Assembly: GCA_030265505.1 (NCBI GenBank)
Contig: JAJDGD010000006.1
Location: 1 to 43,198 of the forward strand
Direction of reading: 5' to 3'
Length of the DNA stretch: 43,198 bases
Source of the DNA: Ruminococcaceae bacterium OttesenSCG-928-O06
GTDB taxonomy: Bacteria > Bacillota > Clostridia > Oscillospirales > Ruminococcaceae
This document shows positions 1 to 6,994 of this stretch, piece after piece. The stretch's first letter is position 1. Every line of letters starts with the position of its first letter. The position numbers and the translations under genes are program-made. The notes beneath the pieces were generated by a model. It did not search any database, was not told the DNA's origin, and worked only from the letters and a program-made list of their open reading frames with translations.

Positions 1-940
1 CCCCGTCCTGGATGGTATGTTCAAAGCCGCAGTAGCCAATCTCCTCGTCTAAAAGCGCCTCGCTCCAGTTCAAAAACTTGCAGTCCTCCTCCTTGGCCAG
101 GGTGGCCAAAGCGGCGTTCATCTGGTCTATGCGGCGCATGGTGATGGCCTCGTTCTGGCGGTATTGGTCCACCGGGAAGATGGCGCCGAGGATGATGTCG
201 GTATAGGCGTAGGCGTCTTTCACGGCGTCGATGGCGTCACGGTAATACTCAATGAACTTGTCAATCTCCATGCCCACGTTGTTGGTGCCAAAGGTGAGAA
301 CCACCCGCCGCGGCTGCAAAATGCCCACGGCCTGGGGCATGGTTACCTGGCCCACCCCGCTGAACTGGGCGCAACGCTGGGTGCTGAAGGTGGTGATGCC
401 CATGCTCTCTACCCCGATGCCGTTGGCCATGGTTACACCGGTAACGTCGGCATAATACAGCATGCGCAGGGTGTTGCTGTCGCCTAAAAACAGCGTTTCC
501 TCGGAATATTCCATGCCGGCGTCCTCGGTCTCGGGCAAAATGGTGCCCACAAACTTTTCCGGTGCCAGCGAGGAAGCATAGCTGAAGCTGGCGCTTTGCG
601 AGGAGGAGGCCAAAGAAGAGGCGCCCTGCGCGCTTAGTGTGGGCAAAAAGCCCACAAAAAACACCACCAGCACCGCCACCCCAACCAGGGCCGTGGCGGC
701 AATGGCAATGTCTACCTTGCGCGGGCGAAACGGTTTTTTGCCCGCTTTTTTTGCCGCGGCGCCGGGCCGGGCAGTATATACGGTTTTTGTGCTTTTGCCG
801 CCGGGTGTGCCGGGCGGTGTGCCCGCTGCGCCCTGTGCCGGGGCGGCGGCGGGGCTTTGCGCCGGGGTGCCGGCGCCTTGGCCGGCGCGGGCGCGGTGGG
901 GCTTTGGCGCGCTGTGTTTTTGCGGGTCCTCGTGGGGCAT
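1..940 (-). CDS. Membrane-anchored SGNH/GDSL-type hydrolase, 3' end outside window
   Basis: The gene starts at an ATG at 940, eight bases after GGAGGG, and runs off the left edge, so at least 313 residues are visible and the C-terminus is missing. Residues 1-75 are a long Ala/Pro/Gly/Lys-rich cytoplasmic tail. Residues 78-98 form one transmembrane segment, followed by a Ser/Ala-rich linker. The SGNH block I motif FLGDSN is at 151-156 and a block III-like FGTNN at 217-221. The fold suggests an extracellular esterase or acetylhydrolase acting on cell-wall or surface glycan, but the substrate is not visible. The catalytic His/Asp block lies beyond the edge, so activity is inferred from family membership. 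Confidence 0.82.
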   Translation of the reverse strand, partial: MPHEDPQKHSAPKPHRARAGQGAGTPAQSPAAAPAQGAAGTPPGTPGGKSTKTVYTARPGAAAKKAGKKPFRPRKVDIAIAATALVGVAVLVVFFVGFLPTLSAQGASSLASSSQSASFSYASSLAPEKFVGTILPETEDAGMEYSEETLFLGDSNTLRMLYYADVTGVTMANGIGVESMGITTFSTQRCAQFSGVGQVTMPQAVGILQPRRVVLTFGTNNVGMEIDKFIEYYRDAIDAVKDAYAYTDIILGAIFPVDQYRQNEAITMRRIDQMNAALATLAKEEDCKFLNWSEALLDEEIGYCGFEHTIQDG

Positions 941-1060
941 GGGGGCATCCCTCCAATGGTTTCGATTATACCCATTCGCATAAAAAAATGCAACGCGGCC
1001 GCACCGCGCAAAGGCGGGCGCCCTTACATGAATCTTTCACAAAGAAAATTCTTGTATGGT

Positions 1061-1089
1061 TTGACTAAAAGTTCAATATCATGTATTAT
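1061..1089 (+). promoter_or_regulatory. SigmaA-type promoter for the 96-residue protein
   Basis: TTGACT at 1061-1066 and TATTAT at 1084-1089 are separated by 17 bases. The local sequence is clearly AT-rich compared with its surroundings. The predicted transcript would carry a leader of about 130 bases before the start codon at 1229. The 288-base gap between the two flanking genes holds nothing else I recognise. Confidence 0.6.
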
Positions 1090-1228
1090 AAATACTAGCA
1101 AGATTATATGGATAATCACCTTTTCCCACCCGGCCGGTGGCCTGGGCTTACTCGCTTTCTCCCCAAAAAAGGAAATATGCACAGCGCACGGCCCTGTGTG
1201 TATAAATAAAAATTTGGAGGTACAAAAA

Positions 1229-1519
1229 ATGGATGGCTCCTACAATGTAACGGTTGACACCCCGATGGGCGCCCAAGAAGGCGTTTTCACCATCAAGACG
1301 GACGGCAACACTTTCAGCGGCGACTTTACCTTTATGGGCAACCCGTCTGAACTTTCCGGCGGCACCATCGACGGAAACAACTTCAGCATCAAATGTGTCA
1401 TCAACTCCCCGGTGGGCGCCATCGACGCCACCATCGCCGGCACTATAGACGGCGACACCCTGAAAGCCAATGCCAGCACGGGCCTGGGCGAAATGCCCAT
1501 CAACGGCAAAAAGGCATAA
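1229..1519 (+). CDS. Small beta-rich cytoplasmic protein, 96 aa
   Basis: The ATG at 1229 follows TTTGGAGG with a good spacing. The open frame extends further upstream but has no ribosome site there. The 96 residues are rich in Gly, Thr and Asp and alternate in a repeated beta-strand pattern built around 'TPMGAQEG', 'SPVGAIDA' and 'GTIDGDTLKA', with no signal peptide or membrane span. I recall similar short proteins in gut Clostridia, both free-standing and as C-terminal extensions of flavin oxidoreductases, but cannot assign a function. It has its own promoter and a strong terminator, so it is a single-gene unit that may be well expressed. Confidence 0.75.
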   Translation: MDGSYNVTVDTPMGAQEGVFTIKTDGNTFSGDFTFMGNPSELSGGTIDGNNFSIKCVINSPVGAIDATIAGTIDGDTLKANASTGLGEMPINGKKA

Positions 1520-1541
1520 AACAAAGCCCGCAAGGGTTTGC

Positions 1542-1571
1542 AAAGCCCGCCGGTGCCCGGCGGGCTTTTTG
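1542..1571 (+). terminator. Rho-independent terminator after the 96-residue protein gene
   Basis: A perfect 12-base-pair stem (1542-1553 with 1557-1568) has a three-base loop and runs into a T-tract, 23 bases past the stop codon. Confidence 0.85.
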
Positions 1572-1642
1572 TTGCACAGGGGACAAAACAGGTAAAATAT
1601 GCTACAATGGCCCCAGGAAAAAGCGGCAAAAGGAAGGGCGGC

Positions 1643-2065
1643 ATGCGGCACGAGCCATTGAGTTTTGAAGAGGCGGCCGAGGCGCTGGACGAAGTGGCCG
1701 CGGCCCTGCCCGAAAGCGTGTTTGCACACCTGAACGGCGGGGTGGTGCTGTTGCCCGATGCCGTGCCAAGCCCCCACGGCCAGGGCCTGCAGACCTTGGG
1801 CGCCTACCATTACGACCCACGGGGCTTAGGGCGGTATATCACCATACACTACGGCAGCTTTGTGGCGGCCTATGGCCACTGCCCGCCGGCGCAGCAGCGC
1901 GCCGCGCTAAAAGAGGTGCTGCACCACGAGCTTACCCACCATGTGGAGTCTTTGGCGGGGATACGGGATTTGGACTATAAAGACCAGCTGTTTTTAGAGC
2001 AGTATAAAAAGCCCGAAAAATCCCCCAAAAAACACAATAAAAAGAAAGAAAACCCAGGGGAATAG
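1643..2065 (+). CDS. Zincin-like metallopeptidase family protein (DUF1025-like)
   Basis: The 140-residue frame starts at an ATG at 1643 behind AGGAAGG. The motif HHELTHHVE near residues 94-102 contains the HExxH zinc-binding signature. Together with the small size and the N-terminal 'FEEAAEALDEVAAALPESV' stretch, this matches the small minimal-zincin family (PF06262 type) common in Firmicutes and Actinobacteria. The C-terminal tail from about residue 120 is unusually basic (many Lys) and overlaps the downstream terminator. No signal peptide is present, so it should be cytoplasmic. Substrates for this family are largely unknown. Confidence 0.8.
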   Translation: MRHEPLSFEEAAEALDEVAAALPESVFAHLNGGVVLLPDAVPSPHGQGLQTLGAYHYDPRGLGRYITIHYGSFVAAYGHCPPAQQRAALKEVLHHELTHHVESLAGIRDLDYKDQLFLEQYKKPEKSPKKHNKKKENPGE

Positions 2066-2084
2066 CCGCCCGTGGGTTTTTTTT
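2049..2084 (+). terminator. Terminator overlapping the metallopeptidase stop codon
   Basis: AAAACCCA at 2049-2056 pairs with TGGGTTTT at 2073-2080, with three further G-C pairs inside, followed by a run of T. The ascending arm lies inside the coding sequence, so the last codons and the terminator overlap. Confidence 0.75.
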
Positions 2085-2265
2085 ATGTTTGGCGTGAAAG
2101 CGCGCCAAGGGATGCGCATGCCTTTTTTGTGCAGAGTGTGCGGTGAGTGAATGGACGCACGGCTTTGGTGCGCGGCACTATCCCCCGCCGTTTTTTAGGG
2201 CGCACGCTGTGGGCGCCCGGCTGCCCCTTATGGCAACAAAATGCCTGCCCCAGACGCTCTATACC

Positions 2266-3036
2266 CTATACATAGGTGATCTCCACCGAGCCGAACTGGA
2301 TGTTGCCGTACAGTTCCAGAACGGGAGCATCGGGCGCGGGGGCGGCATAGCGGGTGTCGTTTTGTATGCCGGCGGCGGTGGTGGACAAATTGTCCACCAC
2401 CTGCCAGTGCCGGGGAATGTACAGGTGAAAGGCGCCGAAGCTGCAGTCCAGAAAAACGCGGGCGCCGCCGGGGGCCAGGGTGGCTTGGTCAAAATAGATG
2501 TCCATGGCGCCAAAGCCCAGGTAAAACTGCCCGCCCTCCAGCGCTGCGGCGTGCAGGTACCGGCTGGCGGCGCCAAAATTCACCTTGCCGGTAGGGTAGT
2601 TGTCGCCATCTGCCTGGCTGTTTGCCTGGGTTTGCCAGCCGCCGTGGCTGGGCGGGCCGCTGTGGCCGGCGCCCCACTCGCCGTTGGCGGTTTGGTCATA
2701 GGGGGGCTGGTGATAAGGGGGGATAGGGTCTGGCCGGCGGCGAAACAGCATGCTAAGGCCCTTGCCCACCAGCAAGGCGGCCACAATAAGCAGCCAGGGG
2801 CGTATGTAGAACAGGTGCAGCGGGCGCTGCAACACGATGTACAAAAACGCCAGGGACATGGCCGCGCCAAACCAGCTGCGCCGCACCAGGCTGTTTATAA
2901 GAATGGCGGCCAACACCACCCCCAGAATGATGACCCACATGTTGAGGTGGGCAAAGTGGGTAAACTGGGCAACAATAACCAGCGCCCCCGCCAAAACCAG
3001 CAAAATGCCCCAGAACCAGTTTTGTCCTTTTCGCAT
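2266..3036 (-). CDS. LiaF-like transmembrane protein
   Basis: The ATG at 3036 is preceded by AAAAGG. The 256 residues begin with four hydrophobic segments (about 8-24, 30-47, 55-75 and 77-95), typical of the LiaI/LiaF membrane region. A polar Pro/Gly/Gln-rich linker follows, then a soluble beta-rich C-terminal domain (about 150-256) with the LiaF-like 'GAMDIYFDQATLAPGG' and 'FGAFHLYIP' patterns. LiaF-type proteins modulate cell-envelope stress signalling. Here the upstream partner is a LytTR regulator 161 bases away on the same strand, instead of LiaRS, so it probably acts as membrane partner of that regulator. The partnership is inferred from order only. Confidence 0.8.
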   Translation of the reverse strand: MRKGQNWFWGILLVLAGALVIVAQFTHFAHLNMWVIILGVVLAAILINSLVRRSWFGAAMSLAFLYIVLQRPLHLFYIRPWLLIVAALLVGKGLSMLFRRRPDPIPPYHQPPYDQTANGEWGAGHSGPPSHGGWQTQANSQADGDNYPTGKVNFGAASRYLHAAALEGGQFYLGFGAMDIYFDQATLAPGGARVFLDCSFGAFHLYIPRHWQVVDNLSTTAAGIQNDTRYAAPAPDAPVLELYGNIQFGSVEITYV

Positions 3037-3044
3037 AACGGTGT

Positions 3045-3193
3045 ACCTTTTGCCGCAAAAGGCGGCAGTCCTTTCTGGCGTATGTTTTCAAATGGCCGCT
3101 TGTCGGGGAGGGCCCCGGGGTTGGGTATGTCTTCAAACTTCCTTCGGAAAGACAGATTGGGCAGAAATGGATGCGAAACGAAGTTTGAAGACA
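3045..3193 (-). repeat. Direct and inverted repeats between lytTR and liaF-like genes
   Basis: TATGTTTTCAAA at 3081-3092 recurs as TATGTCTTCAAA at 3126-3137, and the inverse of the latter lies at 3181-3193. The inner pair, 3128-3141 with 3180-3193, is a perfect 14-base inverted repeat. In the mRNA it would form a long hairpin between the two genes, and a second small hairpin (GCCGC/GCGGC at 3052-3066) lies just upstream of the ribosome site of the LiaF-like gene. No T-tract follows, so these are not ordinary terminators. Confidence 0.55.
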
Positions 3194-3197
3194 CGCC

Positions 3198-3656
3198 CTA
3201 GAGGGCGCCGACGTCCAATATGCGCTGGCGCAAAGCGGCGTAGTAGCGGCGCGAGGCATACACCTGCTTGTGGGTGCCGGCAAAACTGATGCGGCTGGCA
3301 GAGGTGATGTCCCGCTGGATGGAGTAGATTTTGGCGGTGTTCACAATGGTGGATTTGGAGGAGCGGAAAAACACAAAGGGCAAAAAACCCTCCAGCTCAT
3401 ACAGGCGGTGTTTTGTGCGGTAGGCGTCGGTGGCGGTGTGGGCCCACACCGCTTCGCCCTCGGTCTCGAAGAACAAAATCTCTGCAAGGGGAAGGAAGAA
3501 CTCCTGCTCCTCTTTGTAAAACACCAGCTTTGGGGGGCTGGCGGCTTGCTCCAGCGCATACTGCTGCACCCGGCGGGCGGGGCCGTCGGCGCTTTTGCTG
3601 CGTATGGTCACTTCGTCTTCCTCCAGGGTGGGGTCCACCTCGAAGCGGATCTTCAC
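3198..3656 (-). CDS. LytTR-family DNA-binding regulator
   Basis: The likely start is a GTG at 3656, eight bases after GGAGGGGG, giving 152 residues that open VKIRFEVDP, the usual opening of this family. An ATG exists 13 codons upstream but without a ribosome site. The N-terminal third is a short acidic domain. From about residue 50 the LytTR domain is recognisable ('EQEFFLPLAEILFFETEGEAVWAH', 'FFRSSKSTIVN', 'ISFAGTHKQVYASRRYY'). There is no receiver domain, so it is a stand-alone LytTR regulator, a class usually paired with a small membrane protein, here the LiaF-like product. An extended -10 (TGC-TATACT) lies upstream. Confidence 0.88.
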   Translation of the reverse strand: MKIRFEVDPTLEEDEVTIRSKSADGPARRVQQYALEQAASPPKLVFYKEEQEFFLPLAEILFFETEGEAVWAHTATDAYRTKHRLYELEGFLPFVFFRSSKSTIVNTAKIYSIQRDITSASRISFAGTHKQVYASRRYYAALRQRILDVGAL

Positions 3657-3709
3657 CTGTGTTCCCCCTCCCCGCGGCCGGCAAATTGTGCGCACAACGC
3701 TCTAGCCAC

Positions 3710-3718
3710 AGTATAGCA
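3710..3718 (-). promoter_or_regulatory. Extended -10 promoter for the lytTR gene
   Basis: Read on the minus strand, TGC-TATACT lies about 55 bases upstream of the GTG start. The -35 is poor (T-rich at 3733-3738), as is common with extended -10 sites. Confidence 0.5.
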
Positions 3719-3839
3719 GGCTTTCCCTACAGAAAAAAGACGCAGCGGCCAAGCGGTACGTTTTGCCCCGCAAGCGGCACGGCAGGGGTGCCAAGCGGCC
3801 GCAAAAAATGCGAAACGACAATTGTTTACAGTTTCTTTC

Positions 3840-3868
3840 TTGTTTCCCTGCGTGGGGGGTGGTATGAT
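3840..3868 (+). promoter_or_regulatory. Promoter for the proline-rich 98-residue protein
   Basis: TTGTTT at 3840-3845 and TATGAT at 3863-3868 are 17 bases apart, with a TGG extended -10. It fires away from the lytTR promoter, and the two are about 125 bases apart. Confidence 0.6.
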
Positions 3869-3919
3869 AATACAACATACCAAAAGAAACCCCGCGCCGA
3901 AGCAGAAAGGAGCCAAGCT

Positions 3920-4216
3920 ATGGCCGACAAGGAAAAGAAAGACAAAATGGTGGATTTTCCCGAGTATGACCCCGACCGCCGGGTGCCCTTCCCCCCGCCG
4001 GCAGACGCGAAAAGCCCCTTTGGCACGCCAAATACCCGCAAAGAGGCCGAGGCCCCCAAGGGCCCGCCCTACCACCAGACCTATGACCCCGACCCCGTGA
4101 CGCCGGACCCCAGCCAAACCACCCCGGGCGCGGTGGATATCCGAGACCCGAACGCCCGCCTGCCCGAGGATGCGGATCTTTCAAAATACAGCCCGGACGT
4201 GGAACTGAAGAAATGA
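3920..4216 (+). CDS. Proline- and aspartate-rich hydrophilic protein, 98 aa
   Basis: The ATG at 3920 sits seven bases after AGAAAGGAG. The protein is strongly hydrophilic, with about one residue in five proline and many Asp, Glu and Lys. It has repeated 'YDPD'/'DPDP' and 'PDPSQTTPG' patterns, no predicted secondary-structure core, no signal peptide and no cysteine. It looks intrinsically disordered. I recognise no family and assign no function. It has its own promoter and is transcribed divergently from the lytTR gene. The codon use matches its GC-rich neighbours, so I believe it is a real gene. Confidence 0.6.
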   Translation: MADKEKKDKMVDFPEYDPDRRVPFPPPADAKSPFGTPNTRKEAEAPKGPPYHQTYDPDPVTPDPSQTTPGAVDIRDPNARLPEDADLSKYSPDVELKK

Positions 4217-4217
4217 T

Positions 4218-4251
4218 GTTTGCCGGAAAAGCCCCGTGCGGTGCGGCAAAC
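4218..4251 (+). other. Hairpin after the proline-rich protein gene
   Basis: GTTTGCCG (4218-4225) pairs with CGGCAAAC (4244-4251) across an 18-base loop. It lacks a T-tract, so it is at best a weak terminator or a 3'-end stabiliser. Confidence 0.4.
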
Positions 4252-4256
4252 GGGTG

Positions 4257-4273
4257 GTTACAAGTTTTGTAAC
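4257..4273 (+). promoter_or_regulatory. Palindromic operator-like site at the small-peptide promoter
   Basis: GTTACAA and TTGTAAC form a perfect inverted repeat with a three-base spacer, ending one base before the -35 element at 4274. A second, overlapping palindrome, CAAGTT/AACTTG, covers 4261-4276. The size and position fit a dimeric repressor or activator site. The regulator is unknown. Confidence 0.5.
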
Positions 4274-4303
4274 TTGACCCGCCTTTTGTCCCCGTGCTAT
4301 ACT
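4274..4303 (+). promoter_or_regulatory. Promoter of the 31-residue peptide unit
   Basis: TTGACC at 4274-4279 and TATACT at 4298-4303 are 18 bases apart, and TGC directly before the -10 makes it an extended -10 site. It is one of the best promoters in the window. Confidence 0.65.
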
Positions 4304-4370
4304 GGCAAACGAACCAAAGCGCCGCGCACCCCGCCCGGCGGTTTATACAGAAAGAAAGGAGCGATGATAC

Positions 4371-4466
4371 ATGAGCAGCCGTAATGTACGCCTGAATGCG
4401 TTTGACGCCCGTAAGAATGTTGACAACAGAAACAACCCATCGCTCCGGCAGAGTGTGCGGCAGTAG
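4371..4466 (+). CDS. Putative 31-residue basic peptide
   Basis: A short frame starts with ATG at 4371, nine bases after GAAAGGAG, and ends at TAG 4464-4466. The 31 residues (opening MSSRNVRLNAFDARKN and ending LRQSVRQ) are rich in Arg and Asn, with no hydrophobic stretch or cysteine, so it is not an obvious membrane toxin or pheromone. It is enclosed by its own promoter (4274-4303) and its own terminator (4486-4523), giving a transcript of about 215 bases that holds nothing else. It could equally be a small RNA with an incidental frame. I recognise no family. Confidence 0.45.
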   Translation: MSSRNVRLNAFDARKNVDNRNNPSLRQSVRQ

Positions 4467-4485
4467 CCTTGCCTTGTTTGCACCC

Positions 4486-4523
4486 ATGCCCGGAGCGCTA
4501 TACCCCGCGCCCCGGGCATTTTT
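4486..4523 (+). terminator. Rho-independent terminator of the small-peptide unit
   Basis: ATGCCCGG at 4486-4493 pairs with CCGGGCAT at 4512-4519 and is followed by TTTT, about 20 bases after the short frame. The remaining bases to 4607 show no gene. Confidence 0.7.
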
Positions 4524-4607
4524 GCGCCCATTTGCCGCCCAATATCCCCCGCTTGGGGGTGAAAGAACACCACTGGGCGGCCGCGCCGCCCCGTTGTAAG
4601 GGCGGCC

Positions 4608-4616
4608 TGCTATACT
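4608..4616 (+). promoter_or_regulatory. Extended -10 promoter for the alpha/beta hydrolase
   Basis: TGC-TATACT lies about 65 bases before the ATG at 4681. No -35 at standard spacing is visible. Confidence 0.45.
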
Positions 4617-4680
4617 GGCCCCAAACCAGGATGGTTTGGGCGCAAAAGCAGCCACGGGGCCAACAAACAAGGAGATTGCC

Positions 4681-5613
4681 ATGACGATGCAATGGACAGA
4701 AGAGACCCTTTTGGACGAGACCCTGCGGCTTTTGCAGGGGAAAGGCCCGCCGCAGGCCTATGCCTTTTTGCGGCAGAACGAAGGCCGTGTGCACGCAGAG
4801 AACCGCGGCCAGATCTACAACTTTTCCTACTGCCTGGCGGCGCTGTGCGGCCAGGTGGACGAAGCCCTTGCCATACTGGCAAAAGCCACCCGCGAGGGCT
4901 ACTGGTGGCGGCCCGAGGTGTTTTGCGACGAAGACTTGCAAAGCCTGCAGGGCCACCCGGATTTTGAAGCCCTGCGCGAAGAGAGCTGCCGCCGCTATGC
5001 CGCCGCCCAAAGCGGCGCCCGCTGGCAGTGCAGCTGGGCCGCCCGCCGCCACCCCGGCGTGCTGTTGGCCCTGCACGGCAACCAGCAGAACGCCACCCAC
5101 GCAAAAAACGCCTGGCAGGACGTGACGGGCCCCCACATGCAGCTGGAGACCCTGCAGGCGGCCTTGCCGGACAGCTATGGCCTGTACCGGTGGCAGCCGG
5201 GCGACGACAGCGAAGCCCGCATTGCCTGGCAGGTAAACAGCCTGCGCCTGGCGGGCCACCGCACGGTGGTGCTGGGGGGCTTTTCGGCGGGGTGCGGGGC
5301 CATTGCGCGCGCCCTTGCCCGGCAAGACACCCGGTGTGAAGCCGCGGTGTTTGCCGCGCCCTGGCTGCCCGGCCTGGAGGAAGTGATGGAGAACCTGGTG
5401 GAAAACCTGGTGCGCCACGGCACCCGCCTGTTGGTGGTGTGCGGCACCCAGGACGTAGACTGCCTGCCCGGCGCCACGCTGCTGGCCAGCCGTGTGCAGG
5501 ACGCCGGCGGCCACTGCACGCTGGAGCTGCCCGCGGGCCTGGGCCATGCCTTTGCCCCGGGCTTTGCGGGAAAGGTGGGCGCATTTTTGCACGGGGCACC
5601 GGCCGCGGCGTAA
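4681..5613 (+). CDS. Alpha/beta hydrolase with N-terminal helical (TPR-like) region
   Basis: The ATG at 4681 follows AAGGAG. The product has 310 residues. Residues 1-110 form a helical repeat-like region ('NFSYCLAALCGQVDEALAILAKATREG' resembles a TPR hairpin). Residues 125-305 form an alpha/beta hydrolase core with 'LALHGN' (oxyanion region) near 129-134, the nucleophile elbow GFSAG at 200-204 (Ser202), a likely acidic residue in 'CGTQDVD' near 260 and a likely catalytic His in 'GLGHAF' near 290. No signal peptide is seen, so it should be a cytoplasmic esterase or serine hydrolase of unknown substrate. It appears to be a single-gene unit. Confidence 0.8.
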   Translation: MTMQWTEETLLDETLRLLQGKGPPQAYAFLRQNEGRVHAENRGQIYNFSYCLAALCGQVDEALAILAKATREGYWWRPEVFCDEDLQSLQGHPDFEALREESCRRYAAAQSGARWQCSWAARRHPGVLLALHGNQQNATHAKNAWQDVTGPHMQLETLQAALPDSYGLYRWQPGDDSEARIAWQVNSLRLAGHRTVVLGGFSAGCGAIARALARQDTRCEAAVFAAPWLPGLEEVMENLVENLVRHGTRLLVVCGTQDVDCLPGATLLASRVQDAGGHCTLELPAGLGHAFAPGFAGKVGAFLHGAPAAA

Positions 5614-5659
5614 GGCGGGTAACCCCTGCCGCGGCCGGCAGGCCCGGTGCAGGGCGCCC

Positions 5660-5688
5660 TTGCCCCGCTGTGCGGGATGTGGTATACT
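5660..5688 (+). promoter_or_regulatory. Promoter for the cyclophilin lipoprotein gene
   Basis: TTGCCC at 5660-5665 and TATACT at 5683-5688 are 17 bases apart, with a TGG extended -10. The start codon follows about 60 bases later. Confidence 0.6.
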
Positions 5689-5748
5689 GTGGCACAGCAT
5701 TTCCCCGGCGCGGCGCGGCTGCAGCACCGTGCTAAAAAAGGAGAAAAA

Positions 5749-6429
5749 ATGGTGCAGAAATTCCACAAAAAGCACATGTTTCGCGCGGTGACGATGGTTT
5801 TGACACTGGCCCTGTGTGCCCTGCTGTTGGCCGCCTGTGGTGGCGATGGAGGGGCGTCTTCCACGCCTTCGTCCACGCCTGGTGCAGGCCAGCCTTCCAG
5901 CGGTGCGTCGGGCAGCGAGGCAGAAAAGGAGAGGTATGTTATGGTAGAGATCACCATGGAGAACGGCGGCGTTATCAAGCTGGAGTTGGACAAAGAGGCG
6001 GCCCCCATCACGGTGGACAACTTTGTAAGCCTGGTGGAGGATGAATTCTACGACGGGCTTACCTTCCACCGTATTATGGACGGCTTTATGATACAGGGCG
6101 GAGACCCGGACGGCACCGGCGGCGGCGGGCCCGGCCACAGCATCAAGGGCGAGTTTGCCTCGAACGGCTGGGACAACCCCATCAGCCATGTGCGGGGGGT
6201 CATCAGCATGGCCCGCACGCCGGACCCTGACTCTGCCGGAAGCCAGTTCTTCATCACCAACGGCAACGCCACCGGGCTGGACGGCGAGTATGCCGCCTTT
6301 GGCCGCGTGGTAGAGGGCATGGACGTGGTGGACGAAATTGCCCAGATGCCCGCCACCACCGACGCCCGCGGCGAAAAAAGCGTGCCGCTGGAGCCCATTG
6401 TTATCAAGACCATCCGCGTGGTGGACTGA
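5749..6429 (+). CDS. Lipoprotein peptidyl-prolyl cis-trans isomerase (cyclophilin type)
   Basis: The ATG at 5749 follows AAAAAAGGAG. The N-terminus is a lipoprotein signal peptide with the lipobox LLAAC and the lipidated cysteine at residue 30, then a Ser/Gly/Pro-rich linker to about residue 60. The rest is a cyclophilin domain: 'TFHRIMDGFMIQGGDP' contains the catalytic Arg region, and 'SAGSQFFITN' and 'YAAFGRVVEGMDVV' are classic family blocks. It should fold secreted or envelope proteins on the outer face of the membrane by isomerising X-Pro bonds. A GtrA-like gene follows closely and may be co-transcribed. Confidence 0.95.
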   Translation: MVQKFHKKHMFRAVTMVLTLALCALLLAACGGDGGASSTPSSTPGAGQPSSGASGSEAEKERYVMVEITMENGGVIKLELDKEAAPITVDNFVSLVEDEFYDGLTFHRIMDGFMIQGGDPDGTGGGGPGHSIKGEFASNGWDNPISHVRGVISMARTPDPDSAGSQFFITNGNATGLDGEYAAFGRVVEGMDVVDEIAQMPATTDARGEKSVPLEPIVIKTIRVVD

Positions 6430-6449
6430 GTGTGCCCAAAGAGGAAGCC

Positions 6450-6920
6450 ATGAACCGGTTTAAAAAATTGTTCCACTTTTTTTGGGACCGCAGCCTGGGG
6501 GTTTTCCTCATCATCGGCGGCATCAACACGGTGCTTTCCAACCTTACCAGCTATGCGCTGGTGCAGTGGGCCGGGTGGGGGCTGTTTGCGGCCACCATCA
6601 CCGCCTATGCGGTGTTCAGCGTGCCCAGCTTTTACTTCAACCGGCGGTTCAGCTTCCAAAGCAAAGCGCCGCTGGGGCCCAGCATTTTGCGTTTTACCAC
6701 CCTGGTTACCGTGTGCTTTTTCCTCAGCTACGGGCTGAACAACCTGGTGGTGCCCCGCCTGCGGGCGGCATGGTTCCCCGGCATGAACGAGAGTTTATAC
6801 ACCATTTTGCGGCTGGTGGGCATACAGGCGGTGTTTACCATTTTGAACTATGTGGGCCAGCGCCTGTGGGCCTTTAAGCCCGCGGTGGGCACAGAGGAAG
6901 AGGCGCCGAAGGGCGCGTAA
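6450..6920 (+). CDS. GtrA-family membrane protein
   Basis: I place the start at the ATG at 6450, just after GAGGAA. A GTG at 6432 would add six residues. The 156-residue protein has four transmembrane segments (about 17-35, 43-65, 80-98 and 118-137) and the family block 'VPSFYFNRRFSFQS' between the second and third. GtrA-like proteins are thought to help move lipid-linked sugars across the membrane for cell-surface polysaccharide modification. It starts 20 bases after the cyclophilin gene and ends before a strong terminator, so the two likely form an operon. Confidence 0.9.
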   Translation: MNRFKKLFHFFWDRSLGVFLIIGGINTVLSNLTSYALVQWAGWGLFAATITAYAVFSVPSFYFNRRFSFQSKAPLGPSILRFTTLVTVCFFLSYGLNNLVVPRLRAAWFPGMNESLYTILRLVGIQAVFTILNYVGQRLWAFKPAVGTEEEAPKGA

Positions 6921-6932
6921 GATGGATAAGAT

Positions 6933-6967
6933 AAAAAAGCAGCGGCCGTTTGGGCCGCTGCTTTTTT
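6933..6967 (+). terminator. Strong bidirectional terminator
   Basis: A 15-base-pair stem (6933-6947 with 6953-6967) has a five-base loop, an A-tract on one side and a T-tract on the other, so it can end both the GtrA unit and the surface-protein gene read from the other strand. Confidence 0.85.
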
Positions 6968-6994
6968 ATTTGTGTATAGCGCCCCGGGGCAAGT

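Noticed and set aside
2143-3201. Plus-strand frame of about 350 codons opposite the LiaF-like gene
   Set aside because: The minus-strand product has four membrane helices and a LiaF domain. The plus-strand product has no recognisable domain, no ribosome site and the composition of antisense sequence.
4498-6189. Antisense frame of about 560 codons over the hydrolase and cyclophilin genes
   Set aside because: Both plus-strand genes have family motifs and proper starts. The antisense product is low-complexity.
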